Assembly: GCA_015243575.1 (NCBI GenBank)
Contig: CP042469.1
Location: 2,632,929-2,696,928, forward strand
DNA length: 64,000 bases
From: Clostridiales bacterium
Lineage (GTDB): Bacteria > Bacillota > Clostridia > Peptostreptococcales > Anaerovoracaceae
Direction: 5' to 3'
Part shown: piece after piece, positions 18,102 through 26,767 of the stretch
Layout of the letters: each line of letters begins with the position of its first letter
How positions within the stretch are numbered: position 1 is the first letter of the stretch
Program-made: the position numbers and the translations under genes
Notes under the pieces: model-generated
Database searches by the model: none
Seen by the model: only the letters and a program-made list of their open reading frames with translations
What the model was told of the DNA's origin: nothing

Positions 18102-19661
18102 CTATTCTTCATTACGGAGCCAGGAACGGATCATCTGTGCCGCAATCTCAGGATTGCTCTTGGCAAATTCCTTAATCTCCGTTATCTTTCCATCCTGAAT
18201 CGGTACGATCGGCTTGATCGGATCATGTTCAACAGCCCCAAATATAGAGTTCAGAGCTTCGCCAGCTTCAAGATCTTCTGCTGTTGCCATTGCCATAGCC
18301 TCCTCCGCTGCTGTCTTTCTTCGTCTGCTCAATACCAGGAACGCAATGAGCGCTGCCAGAACAAGTACTCCGGCTGCAATTCCACCAAAGAGAACCGCTC
18401 TGTTGATTCCGCCTTCCTCAGGAGGCAGCCCCGGCAATGTGTCTTCCGAATAGAATTGGAAATTCTGCACCGACACACTTTCAGGCGCAACACCTGCCGC
18501 GTAAGCAACCAGCTGTACGATGCTTTCCCGCTCACCGGGATCGAAAGAGGACTTATCAATTGCGATACCAATTGAAATGCTCTCAATACTTGCTCCCGAT
18601 TTCTGGCTTTGAGATTTGGTCTGGCTGACCTGATATTTTATATTTTCGCTTGTACTTGTGGATGAACTTTCGCCAGTAGATCCGCCGGCAGGATAGGTCG
18701 GTATCTCCGAATTGGAACCGGTTCCTGCGACTCCACCGCTTCCCTGCGCAGAAGTTGACGATTCATCACTTCTTGTTTCTTCGTTGATCACACCGGAGTT
18801 ATTTCCATCCGGGGAAGGAAGATATGTAGTGGACTCAGTGACCAAAGCATCTGTGTCAACAGTAGCTGTCACGGAAACCTTAAACTGTTCCCCTCTATAA
18901 GGTCCGAGAAGAACCGCAGTTATTTTCTTTTTAATATCGTTTTCGATCTCTCTTGTTATATTGATCTTTGAGAGCTCCGGGTTATTCCCCGTAACGTCTC
19001 CCAATAAATCATTTCCCAAGCTATCGGTTAAAGCGATATTTTCAGGAGTAAGACCATTAACTGCTTTGGCGATCAGATTACGAATTCCGAGAATTTGGCT
19101 TTCTTTCAGCGGGTTCCCGTCTTTCATATGGATCACAACGGATGCTGAGGGCTTTTCCTTTTCCTGAAGGTAGAACACCTCATCCTCGGGTATGGTAATA
19201 GTTACCACTGCATCCTTTACTCCTTCAAGGGTTCTGATACTGGCTGCGATTCGTTCCTGAAGCTGAAGATTCATATACAGCTTGCGCTCGTAATCCGTTG
19301 TCAGCATCCCGCTATTCTGTTCGATCAGATAATAGCTCAGCCCGCTCTTTGGATATCCTGCAGTCGCCAGGTTCATTCGAACCTGCGATTCCTCCTCTTT
19401 CAGAACCATGATTGCTCCGGATCCGTCCACTTTCGCATCGACTTTCATCTCACTAAGCTTGGAGAGGATTTCAGAAGTCTCGGTTTCTGACAATTGTTCA
19501 AATATAACGACATAGTCCTTTTGATTTAATAGGATACTAAAAGCCAGAGCGACAATTACTGCAATTATCACTCCGCCTATTATAATCCGCTTCACCAATG
19601 TAGAGGTACCACCCCAAAATTGGCTCAAGGGTTCCAAGGCTTTCCTTATTTGCTCATTCAT
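18102..19661 (-). CDS. fliF: Flagellar MS-ring protein FliF
   Basis: 519 residues. One membrane helix lies near residues 25-46 and a second near 430-455. Between them are the ring-building motifs, including YERKLYMNLQLQERIAASIRTLEGVKDAVVTITIPEDEVF and the Ser/Thr/Gly-rich loop around 280-350. The C-terminal tail (VPIQDGKITEIKEFAKSNPEIAAQMIRSWLRNEE) binds FliG. FliF is the base on which the motor and export gate assemble. Confidence 0.96.
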   Translation of the reverse strand: MNEQIRKALEPLSQFWGGTSTLVKRIIIGGVIIAVIVALAFSILLNQKDYVVIFEQLSETETSEILSKLSEMKVDAKVDGSGAIMVLKEEESQVRMNLATAGYPKSGLSYYLIEQNSGMLTTDYERKLYMNLQLQERIAASIRTLEGVKDAVVTITIPEDEVFYLQEKEKPSASVVIHMKDGNPLKESQILGIRNLIAKAVNGLTPENIALTDSLGNDLLGDVTGNNPELSKINITREIENDIKKKITAVLLGPYRGEQFKVSVTATVDTDALVTESTTYLPSPDGNNSGVINEETRSDESSTSAQGSGGVAGTGSNSEIPTYPAGGSTGESSSTSTSENIKYQVSQTKSQSQKSGASIESISIGIAIDKSSFDPGERESIVQLVAYAAGVAPESVSVQNFQFYSEDTLPGLPPEEGGINRAVLFGGIAAGVLVLAALIAFLVLSRRRKTAAEEAMAMATAEDLEAGEALNSIFGAVEHDPIKPIVPIQDGKITEIKEFAKSNPEIAAQMIRSWLRNEE

Positions 19662-19725
19662 ATTTTAATCTTCCATCTGTTAAAATTTGACTATCGGTAA
19701 TGGTAATAAGAACAAAAATTCCGCA

Positions 19726-19734
19726 ATTATAACA
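19726..19734 (-). promoter_or_regulatory. Possible internal promoter before fliF (extended -10)
   Basis: On the minus strand the sequence TGTTATAAT forms an extended -10 element about 65 bp before fliF, in the 140-bp gap between fliE and fliF. The -35 match is weak (TTTTGA, 16 bp away). It could give fliF and later genes some expression independent of flgB-flgC-fliE. Confidence 0.35.
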
Positions 19735-19801
19735 CACCAGCAAAAAATCAAAAGACTTTTTACGTCTGCGCGTTTCAAAGGCACGGAGATACCGTTCCTT
19801 T

Positions 19802-20122
19802 TTATAAATTGATCCTCATAATTTCGGAATGTGCTTCAAGAAACTTATTTCTAAGTTGAACCATAGTCTGCAGAGCGACGTCAGCTTTTGCAGCATTAAT
19901 AATCGTGGTATGTAAATCATCCACGTTCCCAATGGATAGATTATATGCATCCATCTTTGTAGCTGCTTCCGTCTCTTCTACATTTTTGACGACATCCTGG
20001 AAAATCTCTTTAAAGCCGAGGCCGGAGCTTTCTCCGGAGGCGTTTGTCGATTTGTCAGAACTTGGACTTAAAGAATTAATACCATTGGTATTAATGTTAG
20101 AACTCATTGGAATTATAAACAC
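19802..20122 (-). CDS. fliE: Flagellar hook-basal body protein FliE
   Basis: 106 residues with the FliE core SSGLGFKEIFQDVVKNVEETEAATKMDAYNLSIGNVDDLHTTIINAAKADVALQTMVQLRNKFLEAHSEIMRINL. FliE links the MS-ring to the proximal rod. The likely start is GTG at 20122, seven bases after AGAGGT; an ATG at 20107 has no ribosome site. A 215-bp gap with tandem decamers separates it from flgC. Confidence 0.94.
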   Translation of the reverse strand: MFIIPMSSNINTNGINSLSPSSDKSTNASGESSGLGFKEIFQDVVKNVEETEAATKMDAYNLSIGNVDDLHTTIINAAKADVALQTMVQLRNKFLEAHSEIMRINL

Positions 20123-20200
20123 ATCTCTACCTCTTTTATTACACTAAATATCTACACACAATAAAATCTACACAATTTTTACTGCTTTACCGGCTAAAAT

Positions 20201-20250
20201 CTACACACATCTTTACACATCTTTACACATCTACACACATCTACACACAT
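20201..20250. repeat. Five tandem 10-bp units in the flgC-fliE gap
   Basis: Five decamers in exact register read CTACACACAT, CTTTACACAT, CTTTACACAT, CTACACACAT, CTACACACAT on the plus strand. Degenerate copies continue to about 20271, and related GTGTGTAGAT motifs recur near 20145-20175. The period equals one helical turn. The repeat lies in the transcribed leader between flgC and fliE. Confidence 0.85.
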
Positions 20251-20337
20251 CTTTTTAACATTTTTACACATCATAACGACTTTAATTTTTTTGCAAGCTG
20301 ATTTCTTTTCCTGTCGGCCGCCATTTCCTTTGGGCCA

Positions 20338-20778
20338 TTACCTGCCAATTTCGAGCGCCTTCAGCGCCATTGCTTTGGTTGCATTGAATGCAGTAACATT
20401 TGCCTCATATGCCCTGCTTGCACCGAGCATGTCGATCATTTCCTGCGCTCTGTTCACATTTGGAAGCATCACGTAGCCCTCTTCGTTGGCATCGGGATGA
20501 CCAGGATCATAAACAGGAACCAATGCCGACTGATCTTCAACAATGCCAGCCACTTGTACGCCGCCAGTCTTTGCAGCAGAAGCCTTTTCAAATGCGCTTT
20601 TAAAACTGCTGGTATTTCCAGCCATGCTGCTGAGAACAACCATCTTTCTACGGTATGGTGCGCCGCTTTCTGTTCTGGTTACTTCCGAATTCGCAATGTT
20701 TTGAGAAATCACATCCATGCGCATTTTCTGCGCCGTCAGTCCAGAACCCGAAATGTTAAGTGAGCTTAAAAAATCCAT
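20338..20778 (-). CDS. flgC: Flagellar basal-body rod protein FlgC
   Basis: 146 residues with the rod-protein N-terminus MDFLSSLNISGSGLTAQKMRMDVISQNIANSEVTRTESGAPYRRK and the C-terminal MIDMLGASRAYEANVTAFNATKAMALKALEIGR. FlgC is a proximal rod subunit. It starts 17 bp after flgB. Distal rod genes flgF and flgG are not in this window. Confidence 0.97.
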   Translation of the reverse strand: MDFLSSLNISGSGLTAQKMRMDVISQNIANSEVTRTESGAPYRRKMVVLSSMAGNTSSFKSAFEKASAAKTGGVQVAGIVEDQSALVPVYDPGHPDANEEGYVMLPNVNRAQEMIDMLGASRAYEANVTAFNATKAMALKALEIGR

Positions 20779-20795
20779 TGAAACCTCTTCCCTTC

Positions 20796-21197
20796 CTATT
20801 TCCTGCCTTCACTGATCGCATATCTCATTCTTGAAAACATATCGGTCATGCTTCGCGTCAAATATTGATATTGGATCTGCGCTTTTGCCATCTCAATGTT
20901 TTCAAGTTCGAGATTTACATTGTTTCCGTCAGCGCGCTCTGTAGTCGTATTGTCAGAAAAAACGCTTATCTCTGAATTCTTGATCGCTTCCAGGTTCTTT
21001 GGGATACTTTTTGTTTCTGCGATGCTCTTGCCAAGCTTCTGAATTTCTTTGTCCAGATTTGCTTCAAAGGACACCTTTACCGCTTTGTATCCGGGGGTTT
21101 CATGATTTGCGATATTGTTTGCGATGGCTCTCTGCTTCTGCCAAGTGCCGTCTAAGGCCTTCTGCAGGATTGCAGATACTGCTGAATCTCCGATCAT
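20796..21197 (-). CDS. flgB: Flagellar basal-body rod protein FlgB
   Basis: 133 residues. The N-terminal region has LDGTWQKQRAIANNIANHETPGYKAVKVSFEANL, and the C-terminus has LELENIEMAKAQIQYQYLTRSMTDMFSRMRYAISEGRK, as in FlgB. It is a proximal rod subunit and the first gene of the long flagellar operon, about 110 bp from the putative sigma-A promoter. Confidence 0.96.
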   Translation of the reverse strand: MIGDSAVSAILQKALDGTWQKQRAIANNIANHETPGYKAVKVSFEANLDKEIQKLGKSIAETKSIPKNLEAIKNSEISVFSDNTTTERADGNNVNLELENIEMAKAQIQYQYLTRSMTDMFSRMRYAISEGRK

Positions 21198-21309
21198 ATG
21201 CCCACCCTTTCATCGTTTTCTCTTTGAAACGCATACCATAAACATCTGCATTTTGTGACTGTCGAAATTTGTTGTGCTGCGTCGTATAATATAGTATGCT
21301 TCGTACATG

Positions 21310-21338
21310 ATTTTACTACAATTTGCACGTTTAGACAA
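21310..21338 (-). promoter_or_regulatory. Sigma-A promoter of the flgB-fliA flagellar operon
   Basis: The minus strand has TTGTCT (21338-21333), a 17-bp spacer and TAAAAT (21315-21310), upstream of flgB. A second weaker candidate, TTGACT with TAGAAT and a 15-bp gap, lies about 60 bp further upstream. The 468-bp region between flgB and flgM otherwise holds only the divergent flgM promoter. Confidence 0.6.
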
Positions 21339-21558
21339 TTACTTTTTTATACCGCGGGCAGGAAGATTCTAACATGATTTTTTTCAAGTCAAAGTCGAAT
21401 TCCGCTGCCTTTCCTGGGCTGGATATTTCCTTTTATTTGTTTTTAAATTTAATTTTTGTCGAATCCTGTATTATTTTGACTTAGAATCAATTTTTCCAGT
21501 AAATTAATTCCATAAATTATTTTTTTTATGTAGTCCTGCGTTTTTTCAGAATTTTTAT

Positions 21559-21585
21559 TAAGGTTTTTTTTTGATTTGCCGATAT
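21559..21585 (+). promoter_or_regulatory. Sigma-28 promoter of the flgM operon
   Basis: TAAG at 21559-21562, a 15-bp spacer, then a perfect GCCGATAT at 21578-21585, matching the Gram-positive sigma-28 pattern TAAA-N15-GCCGATAT. It is 81 bp before the flgM start and makes flgM, flgN, flgK, flgL, fliW and csrA late genes. Confidence 0.8.
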
Positions 21586-21665
21586 AATAATCAAGATGAT
21601 TCAAGACCGAACGTAATGATTCTACGATTAACAATAAAATCCACAGTTGAAGGGAGGTTATATTG

Positions 21666-21986
21666 ATGGAAATCTCATTTGTAAACAAAAGCAAATCCAT
21701 TCAGCCGCAGCAGATACCGGACTACAGCAATGATCCCGCAAGAAATATCAGCACTGAAGAAAACAAGAAGTATTCTCTTAAGAACAAGGTTGACAGTGCA
21801 GAGATATCCAGCAGCCACAGCGGTTCCTTTGAAGACAAACGATTGTCTGTCGCAAAATCCGCAATCCTTTACGATGTATCTGTAAGCACATCGGCAGGCC
21901 GCATCAGCGAATTAAAAAAATCGGTTGAGAACGGCACTTACGACGTACCTGCCAATCTCATAGCAGATGCGATTCTCAAAGAATGA
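21666..21986 (+). CDS. flgM: Anti-sigma-28 factor FlgM
   Basis: 106 residues. The C-terminal sigma-binding region is recognisable: RISELKKSVENGTYDVPANLIADAIL; the N-terminus is polar and disordered, as in the family. FlgM holds FliA inactive until the hook is complete and FlgM is exported. The ATG at 21666 is seven bases from AGGGAGGT; a TTG one codon upstream is too close. The stop nearly touches the next frame, and flgN follows. Confidence 0.92.
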   Translation: MEISFVNKSKSIQPQQIPDYSNDPARNISTEENKKYSLKNKVDSAEISSSHSGSFEDKRLSVAKSAILYDVSVSTSAGRISELKKSVENGTYDVPANLIADAILKE

Positions 21987-22009
21987 ACATGGAAAGCCGG
22001 GAGGTTATA

Positions 22010-22507
22010 ATGGCTGATAAGAATGAATACAACCGTGTCCTAGACAAGTTTTACGAATACCTCTGCGGAATTCTTAAGATCTATCAAAATGCAGTCCCGA
22101 TCCTAAAGGACGAACTGGATGCCATCATGAAGGATGAAGTTGAACGTCTGGATGAGAGTCTAAAATCACAGCAAGCCTTACTCCTTCAGACAAAGAACTT
22201 TGACAGACAGGTAGCAGACTATCTCGATGCCCTTGGAATTAAGGCAAAGAATCTTTCCGATATGGCAGGTCAGCTTCCAAAGGAAGAAGGTCTTCGCTTC
22301 TTTGGTCTGCTCGGGGAATTTGATCTGACCATGGCAGAAGTCAATTATTATAAGGACAAATGCAGAATGCTCCTGCAAAGCAAGCTTTATACCATCGACA
22401 AGGTTCTTTCCAGGCAGGAACTCCCAAAGGACAATACTACCTACAACAGAAGTGCTGCCGAAATTCACGGCACTTTGTTTCCAAAGGCTTTTGAGAAGAA
22501 AATATAG
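22010..22507 (+). CDS. flgN: FlgN family flagellar export chaperone
   Basis: 165 residues, alpha-helical, with the FlgN pattern FYEYLCGILKIYQNAVPILKDELDAIMKDEVERLDESLKSQQALLLQ. FlgN carries FlgK and FlgL to the export gate, and those two genes follow at once. I chose ATG 22010 because GGGAGGT lies four bases before it; an upstream ATG at 21983 overlaps flgM but has no ribosome site. Confidence 0.85.
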   Translation: MADKNEYNRVLDKFYEYLCGILKIYQNAVPILKDELDAIMKDEVERLDESLKSQQALLLQTKNFDRQVADYLDALGIKAKNLSDMAGQLPKEEGLRFFGLLGEFDLTMAEVNYYKDKCRMLLQSKLYTIDKVLSRQELPKDNTTYNRSAAEIHGTLFPKAFEKKI

Positions 22508-22524
22508 CAAAAGGGGATACGATT

Positions 22525-24096
22525 ATGAGACCTACATTTTTAGCCTTTCAGACGGCCAGCAGAGCAATGGCTGCAAGCCAGGCCAACATTGATGTTACAG
22601 GCAACAATATCGCAAACATGAACACCGACGGTTACACGCGGCAGCGGGTTGATCAGAGTTCTTTTTCCAACAGCGGGTTTGTACAAAGATATAATACACC
22701 TAACACAAATACCGGCCTTGGTGTTGTGGTGAGCGGAATCAGCCAGATCAGAGATCCTTTCCTTGATGCTCGTTTTCGTCTTCAAAATGCAGAAACCTCT
22801 CAATATGATACGCTTCTTGCCGGATTATCTGATCTTGAGAATGTCATTGATGAAGCATCCACAGAAAAACTCCAAAAGCAACTCTCAGATTTTATCAAGC
22901 AGTTGCAGACGTTTTCAGGAAGCCCCAGCAGCAAGGATCTGGCTCTTGTGGTCAGAACAGCGGCACAAAAAGTAACTCAGATTTTGAACGTTTACTCAAA
23001 TCAGATTAACGAAGTACGGAATCAACAGATTCACGATCTTTCCAAGGTTGTCATAGATACAGATTTTAATGCAACCGTTAAGGGCATCGCTGATCTTAAC
23101 ACTCAAATCAGGAACGAGCTTGTACATGGAAATACACCAAACGAATTGTATGATCAAAGAAATATACTGATCGACAAGCTTTCTGGAATGGCGAATATAA
23201 AGGTAACTACCACACCGGAAAAGGTCTCCGAAGACCTTACGATAGAAAATTTGAACATATCCATTTACGATACCAGTACCGGAAAATCTCTCGGTATTGT
23301 GCAAAATGGTTCCTATAATACATTATCCGCTAAGTTGAATGAAACGACAAATCAGATGGAGATCAATATCAGCAGCAGCTTTGGAGGCTACTATGGAAAT
23401 GTAACCAACTATTTTTCAGGCGGCGGCTCCATCAATGGATATCTGAACTTGATCAACGGCAACGGAACCTATGCGGACACCAGTTCCGGCTCAACAGAGA
23501 ACAGCTTCCGCGGAACCCTATACTATGAAAGCTCCATGAACACTTTTGCATCCAATTTCGCCAAGCTGCTCAACGATTTGAACGCCGATTCCAGCGGCAC
23601 TGCAAAACCTCTTTTCTCTGCTTCGGACGGTTCTTCCTCCATTACAGCCGGGAATATTGCAATATCAGACGAATGGCTGAAAGATGCAGCATTTATCACG
23701 ACAACAACCAACACCAATACCGGTGGCACCGGCGGTGAAGGAGATAATATAACGCGAATGATTAACGCGCTGAATGCCGACATGAAATTCTACCGTGATC
23801 CCTCGAATCCAAGTTCAGAAGTGATGTTCGGAGGCACGATCCATGAGTTTGTAGTAGGCGTCATCGGCGAACTCTCCTTGGACGTAGAGCTTCATGAAAA
23901 CTTCGCCGATACTTCTTCTACCGTGCTGAACAATTTGTATGCAACCAGAGAATCTATCTCCGGAGTCAATCTCGATGAAGAAGGAATCCAGCTGATGGCT
24001 TTTCAAAAATCCTATAATGCGGCCGCCAGGTACTTCAACGTACTGGATGAAGCCGTCGATAAAATTATTAATGAGATGGGTCTCGTAGGCCGTTAA
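22525..24096 (+). CDS. flgK: Flagellar hook-associated protein FlgK (HAP1)
   Basis: 523 residues. N-terminal rod/hook motif RPTFLAFQTASRAMAASQANIDVTGNNIANMNTDGYTRQRV and C-terminal VNLDEEGIQLMAFQKSYNAAARYFNVLDEAVDKIINEMG define FlgK. It forms the first hook-filament junction layer. The middle has a Thr/Asn/Gly-rich stretch near residue 395. It follows flgN by 17 bp. Confidence 0.96.
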   Translation: MRPTFLAFQTASRAMAASQANIDVTGNNIANMNTDGYTRQRVDQSSFSNSGFVQRYNTPNTNTGLGVVVSGISQIRDPFLDARFRLQNAETSQYDTLLAGLSDLENVIDEASTEKLQKQLSDFIKQLQTFSGSPSSKDLALVVRTAAQKVTQILNVYSNQINEVRNQQIHDLSKVVIDTDFNATVKGIADLNTQIRNELVHGNTPNELYDQRNILIDKLSGMANIKVTTTPEKVSEDLTIENLNISIYDTSTGKSLGIVQNGSYNTLSAKLNETTNQMEINISSSFGGYYGNVTNYFSGGGSINGYLNLINGNGTYADTSSGSTENSFRGTLYYESSMNTFASNFAKLLNDLNADSSGTAKPLFSASDGSSSITAGNIAISDEWLKDAAFITTTTNTNTGGTGGEGDNITRMINALNADMKFYRDPSNPSSEVMFGGTIHEFVVGVIGELSLDVELHENFADTSSTVLNNLYATRESISGVNLDEEGIQLMAFQKSYNAAARYFNVLDEAVDKIINEMGLVGR

Positions 24097-24124
24097 CAGA
24101 GAATGACCAAAAGGGGGCAACAAA

Positions 24125-25162
24125 ATGCGCATTACCAATAAAATGATTACGACAAGATATATTCGTTCGCTGAATACCATGTCTTCAGACCTGAACAAGT
24201 ATAGCACAATGATCGAGTCTGGTCGGGCTTTTTCCAAATCCTCAGAAAATACCGCTGCGGCAGTTAAGGCTTATCAGCTCCGAACGGATATGAGCAAAGT
24301 AGAAAGCTACCAATCGAATATTGCCCATGCGCAGTCTGCGTTATCCAACAGCGAATCGGTGCTTATGAATATAGAAGATCTGATGTTGGAAGCAAAGGAC
24401 AAGATTCGAGCTGCAAATACAGGCAGTGCCAGCGCAGATGAAAGAAAAATCATTGCTACGGAGCTAAAAAACATACAGGATCAGTTGTTACAGGCACTGA
24501 ATGCCAATTCCTCCGGCTCCTATTACTTTGGCGGAACAAACACGGATACTGCACCCTTCTCCGTGGGCTCGGACGGCAGGCTAGAGTATAACGGTATTTC
24601 CCTGAGCACCCAAGACACCAACGACCTGGCAACATTGGAAGGTTATAAGGACGATTCTATGTATGTGGATATCGGCATGGGATTAACGCTGATCGATGAT
24701 CCAGAGGATACGAACACACCGCCTAGAAAGATACCCGATCCCAGATCAGTCTTTCAGTATTCCTTGCCGGGAATCAACATCGTGGGCAGCGGTATGACAA
24801 CCATAAACGGAGTTGATGTGCCCAATAATCTGTATGATCTTCTGGGCTCAATCGCAGATGGGCTGGAGTCAAGTTCTTATACTTATGATAAGGTGAATGC
24901 ACTCTATGAGAAGTTTGATACCGCAACGAAGGAAATTATATATAGTCTCACGGAAGTTGGCGCTAAAACTTCCTACCTGAGCTTTATGACAGAGCGATAT
25001 GAGACACAGACCTTGAATATGCAGGAACGGCAGCTTAAAGTGGAAGGCGCAGATCCTGCCCACACCATTATACTCTTTAAATCCCAGCAGGTTGCGTATA
25101 ATGCTGCGCTTCAGATGGGAACAAAAATTTTACAGCCATCCATTTTTGATTTTATGAGCTGA
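24125..25162 (+). CDS. flgL: Flagellar hook-associated protein FlgL (HAP3)
   Basis: 345 residues. The flagellin-like N-terminus MRITNKMITTRYIRSLNTMSSDLNKYSTMIESGRAFSKSSENTAAAVKAYQLR and the C-terminus HTIILFKSQQVAYNAALQMGTKILQPSIFDFM match FlgL. It makes the second junction layer, on which flagellin assembles. It lies 28 bp after flgK. Confidence 0.95.
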   Translation: MRITNKMITTRYIRSLNTMSSDLNKYSTMIESGRAFSKSSENTAAAVKAYQLRTDMSKVESYQSNIAHAQSALSNSESVLMNIEDLMLEAKDKIRAANTGSASADERKIIATELKNIQDQLLQALNANSSGSYYFGGTNTDTAPFSVGSDGRLEYNGISLSTQDTNDLATLEGYKDDSMYVDIGMGLTLIDDPEDTNTPPRKIPDPRSVFQYSLPGINIVGSGMTTINGVDVPNNLYDLLGSIADGLESSSYTYDKVNALYEKFDTATKEIIYSLTEVGAKTSYLSFMTERYETQTLNMQERQLKVEGADPAHTIILFKSQQVAYNAALQMGTKILQPSIFDFMS

Positions 25163-25212
25163 TATATGCTTCGGCATGCAGATATAAATTCTTGACCGGG
25201 AGGTGATTTCGC

Positions 25213-25824
25213 ATGGATCCATTGATAACCATTGAAACAGTGCCTATCTCCATCGAATATGTTGAAAAGAAGGCCGCTCATCCTTCAAATCATTCAGCGA
25301 ATCTGCGATTTTCTCAGGAAGCGGATCGACTGACGATTCAAAGCAACCCCATCGATATTACACCGGTGGATACCTTTGAATACAACAACTCTGTAGATTT
25401 GTACAATCTTTCCTACACCGCCACCGCACAGTATTCCAGCGACGGTAGTCTCAGTATGCATGTACAAATGGGAAATTATAAAACAGACGCATTTAATTAC
25501 AATCATGTGAACCGTGGAATTGACAATATTGTAAGCTTTCTCCCTCAGGCGCTGCGGTCGTCTCCAAAGCAATCCTCTGGATTGGAAAACCTTCAGATTA
25601 ATTTTGATGTGAGTCAGGTCAGCAATCTGCCGCCTGTGAGCAACATCAACACCAGCTTCCTACCGCCAGATTTGGAGCTAAAGGTTGTAGAGCGGCCAAA
25701 GGTCATCATAAAATATGTCGGCGGACCTCTTTACATTCCCAAAAGCGCAGACCCTGAATATGTACCCCCTGAGGATTTCAATCAGATATTCGACGGCAGA
25801 CCCAACATTGACATTAAGGCATAA
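25213..25824 (+). CDS. DUF6470 (YviE-like) protein of the flagellar late operon
   Basis: 203 residues, no signal or membrane segment. The position between flgL and fliW is that of Bacillus subtilis yviE, and the layout (short N-terminal beta part, SFxP-like tail with KVVERPKVIIKYVGGPLYIP) fits DUF6470. The function is unknown; the neighbours suggest a link to filament assembly or to the FliW-CsrA control loop. Confidence 0.7.
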   Translation: MDPLITIETVPISIEYVEKKAAHPSNHSANLRFSQEADRLTIQSNPIDITPVDTFEYNNSVDLYNLSYTATAQYSSDGSLSMHVQMGNYKTDAFNYNHVNRGIDNIVSFLPQALRSSPKQSSGLENLQINFDVSQVSNLPPVSNINTSFLPPDLELKVVERPKVIIKYVGGPLYIPKSADPEYVPPEDFNQIFDGRPNIDIKA

Positions 25825-25839
25825 GGAGACCGGCAGACT

Positions 25840-26292
25840 ATGACGATGAATATTCATACAAGAGATTTCGGTATCATTCCAGTCGAGGATGATGCCGTAT
25901 TCGATTTCCAAGACGGGTTATACGGCTTTGAGGATAGTAAACGATTTGCTGTTTTTGAAAAGTCTATTGATGACATTTCATTTCTCTATTTGCAGTCTCT
26001 GGATCATGAAATCCCATGCTTTCTTGTATTTGAGCCTTGGGATCTTCATCCCGATTATCGTCCTGTCCTTTCACCAGAGGACCTTTCGCGCTGTCAGGTG
26101 AGCAGCATTGATGAGTTGATCTTCTTAGCAATCGCCAATGTTCCATCAACCATCGAAAATCTTTCCATCAATATCAAAAGTCCTGTCGTATTAAATCCGA
26201 AGACCCGAAAGGCAAGGCAGGTAATTCTTCAAAATCCAGAGTATACCGTGAAATACCTACCCTTTCAAAAAGATGGAAAGGCAGGTGCCTGA
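25840..26292 (+). CDS. fliW: Flagellar assembly factor FliW
   Basis: 150 residues. FliW signatures include FGIIPVEDDAVFDFQDGLYGFEDSKRFAVFE, PCFLVFEPWDLHPDYRPVLS and the C-terminal NPEYTVKYLPFQ. FliW binds flagellin or CsrA; free flagellin frees CsrA to block flagellin translation. ATG 25840 follows AAGGAGA by ten bases. The TGA stop shares its last base with the csrA start (TGATG), so the two are coupled. Confidence 0.95.
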   Translation: MTMNIHTRDFGIIPVEDDAVFDFQDGLYGFEDSKRFAVFEKSIDDISFLYLQSLDHEIPCFLVFEPWDLHPDYRPVLSPEDLSRCQVSSIDELIFLAIANVPSTIENLSINIKSPVVLNPKTRKARQVILQNPEYTVKYLPFQKDGKAGA

Positions 26293-26531
26293 TGTTAGTA
26301 ATCAGCAGAAAGCCCGGTGAATCACTTGTGATTTCCGATGAAATCAAGGTTACAATCATCTCCCTGGGCAGTGACAAGGTCACCATCGGCATTGATGCTC
26401 CCAGAGAGGTCAAGATCGTCCGCGAGGAATTGATTGAGACCATCGAAGCCAACAAGGCCTCCAGTGAAAGTATTGAGCAAACCGGATATCAAGGGATTGC
26501 AGCATTATTAAAGAATAGAAAAAAAGGATAA
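26292..26531 (+). CDS. csrA: Translational regulator CsrA
   Basis: 79 residues. The start MLVISRKPGESLVISDEIKVTIISLGSDKVTIGIDAPREVKIVREEL is the CsrA core with the RNA-binding edge residues (R6, and the VKIVREE strand). CsrA blocks translation of mRNAs with GGA in hairpin loops; the flagellin leader downstream has such a hairpin. A rho-independent terminator follows. Confidence 0.97.
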   Translation: MLVISRKPGESLVISDEIKVTIISLGSDKVTIGIDAPREVKIVREELIETIEANKASSESIEQTGYQGIAALLKNRKKG

Positions 26532-26534
26532 GAA

Positions 26535-26562
26535 GCGCCGGAAGCGGCGCGATCTCTTTTTT
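26535..26562 (+). terminator. Terminator after csrA
   Basis: GCGCCG-GAAG-CGGCGC stem-loop at 26535-26550 followed by GATCTCTTTTTT. It ends the flgM-csrA operon and separates it from the flagellin promoter. Confidence 0.85.
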
Positions 26563-26619
26563 CGACAGAATTTGTAGAATTATTTCTTATTTTGTCGAAA
26601 ACAAATCGAAATAAATATC

Positions 26620-26646
26620 TAAAGTATATCCGGCAATTGCCGATAT
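26620..26646 (+). promoter_or_regulatory. Sigma-28 promoter of flagellin
   Basis: TAAA at 26620-26623, exactly 15 bp, then GCCGATAT at 26639-26646: a perfect match to the Gram-positive sigma-28 consensus. It gives a leader of about 115 nucleotides before the flagellin ATG at 26768. Confidence 0.92.
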
Positions 26647-26723
26647 ATATACTGAAGCGAAAAAGCTTTGTAAAAATTGGTCTTCTCAGCGTACGGGGGC
26701 GGATCAAAAAACAATAAGTACTA

Positions 26724-26760
26724 GCCGGGAAGGATCTCGGCAAAATAAGTTTCAAGGAGG
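26724..26760 (+). promoter_or_regulatory. CsrA-binding hairpin and ribosome site in the flagellin leader
   Basis: A 7-bp stem (GCCGGGA at 26724-26730 with TCTCGGC at 26735-26741, one G-U pair) displays AGGA as its loop, the classic CsrA target. A second GGA is in the ribosome site AAGGAGG at 26754-26760. Two such sites with the start codon nearby are the arrangement known from Bacillus hag, so CsrA repression is the likely control. Confidence 0.65.
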
Positions 26761-26767
26761 AAACAAA

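Noticed and set aside
20147-20271. The flgC-fliE decamers as a CRISPR array
   Set aside because: The units are ten bases in direct tandem with no unique spacers.
21449-21700. An 83-codon frame on the minus strand before the flagellar operon
   Set aside because: It is AT-rich low-complexity sequence that overlaps the flgM promoter and start, with no recognised domain and no ribosome site.
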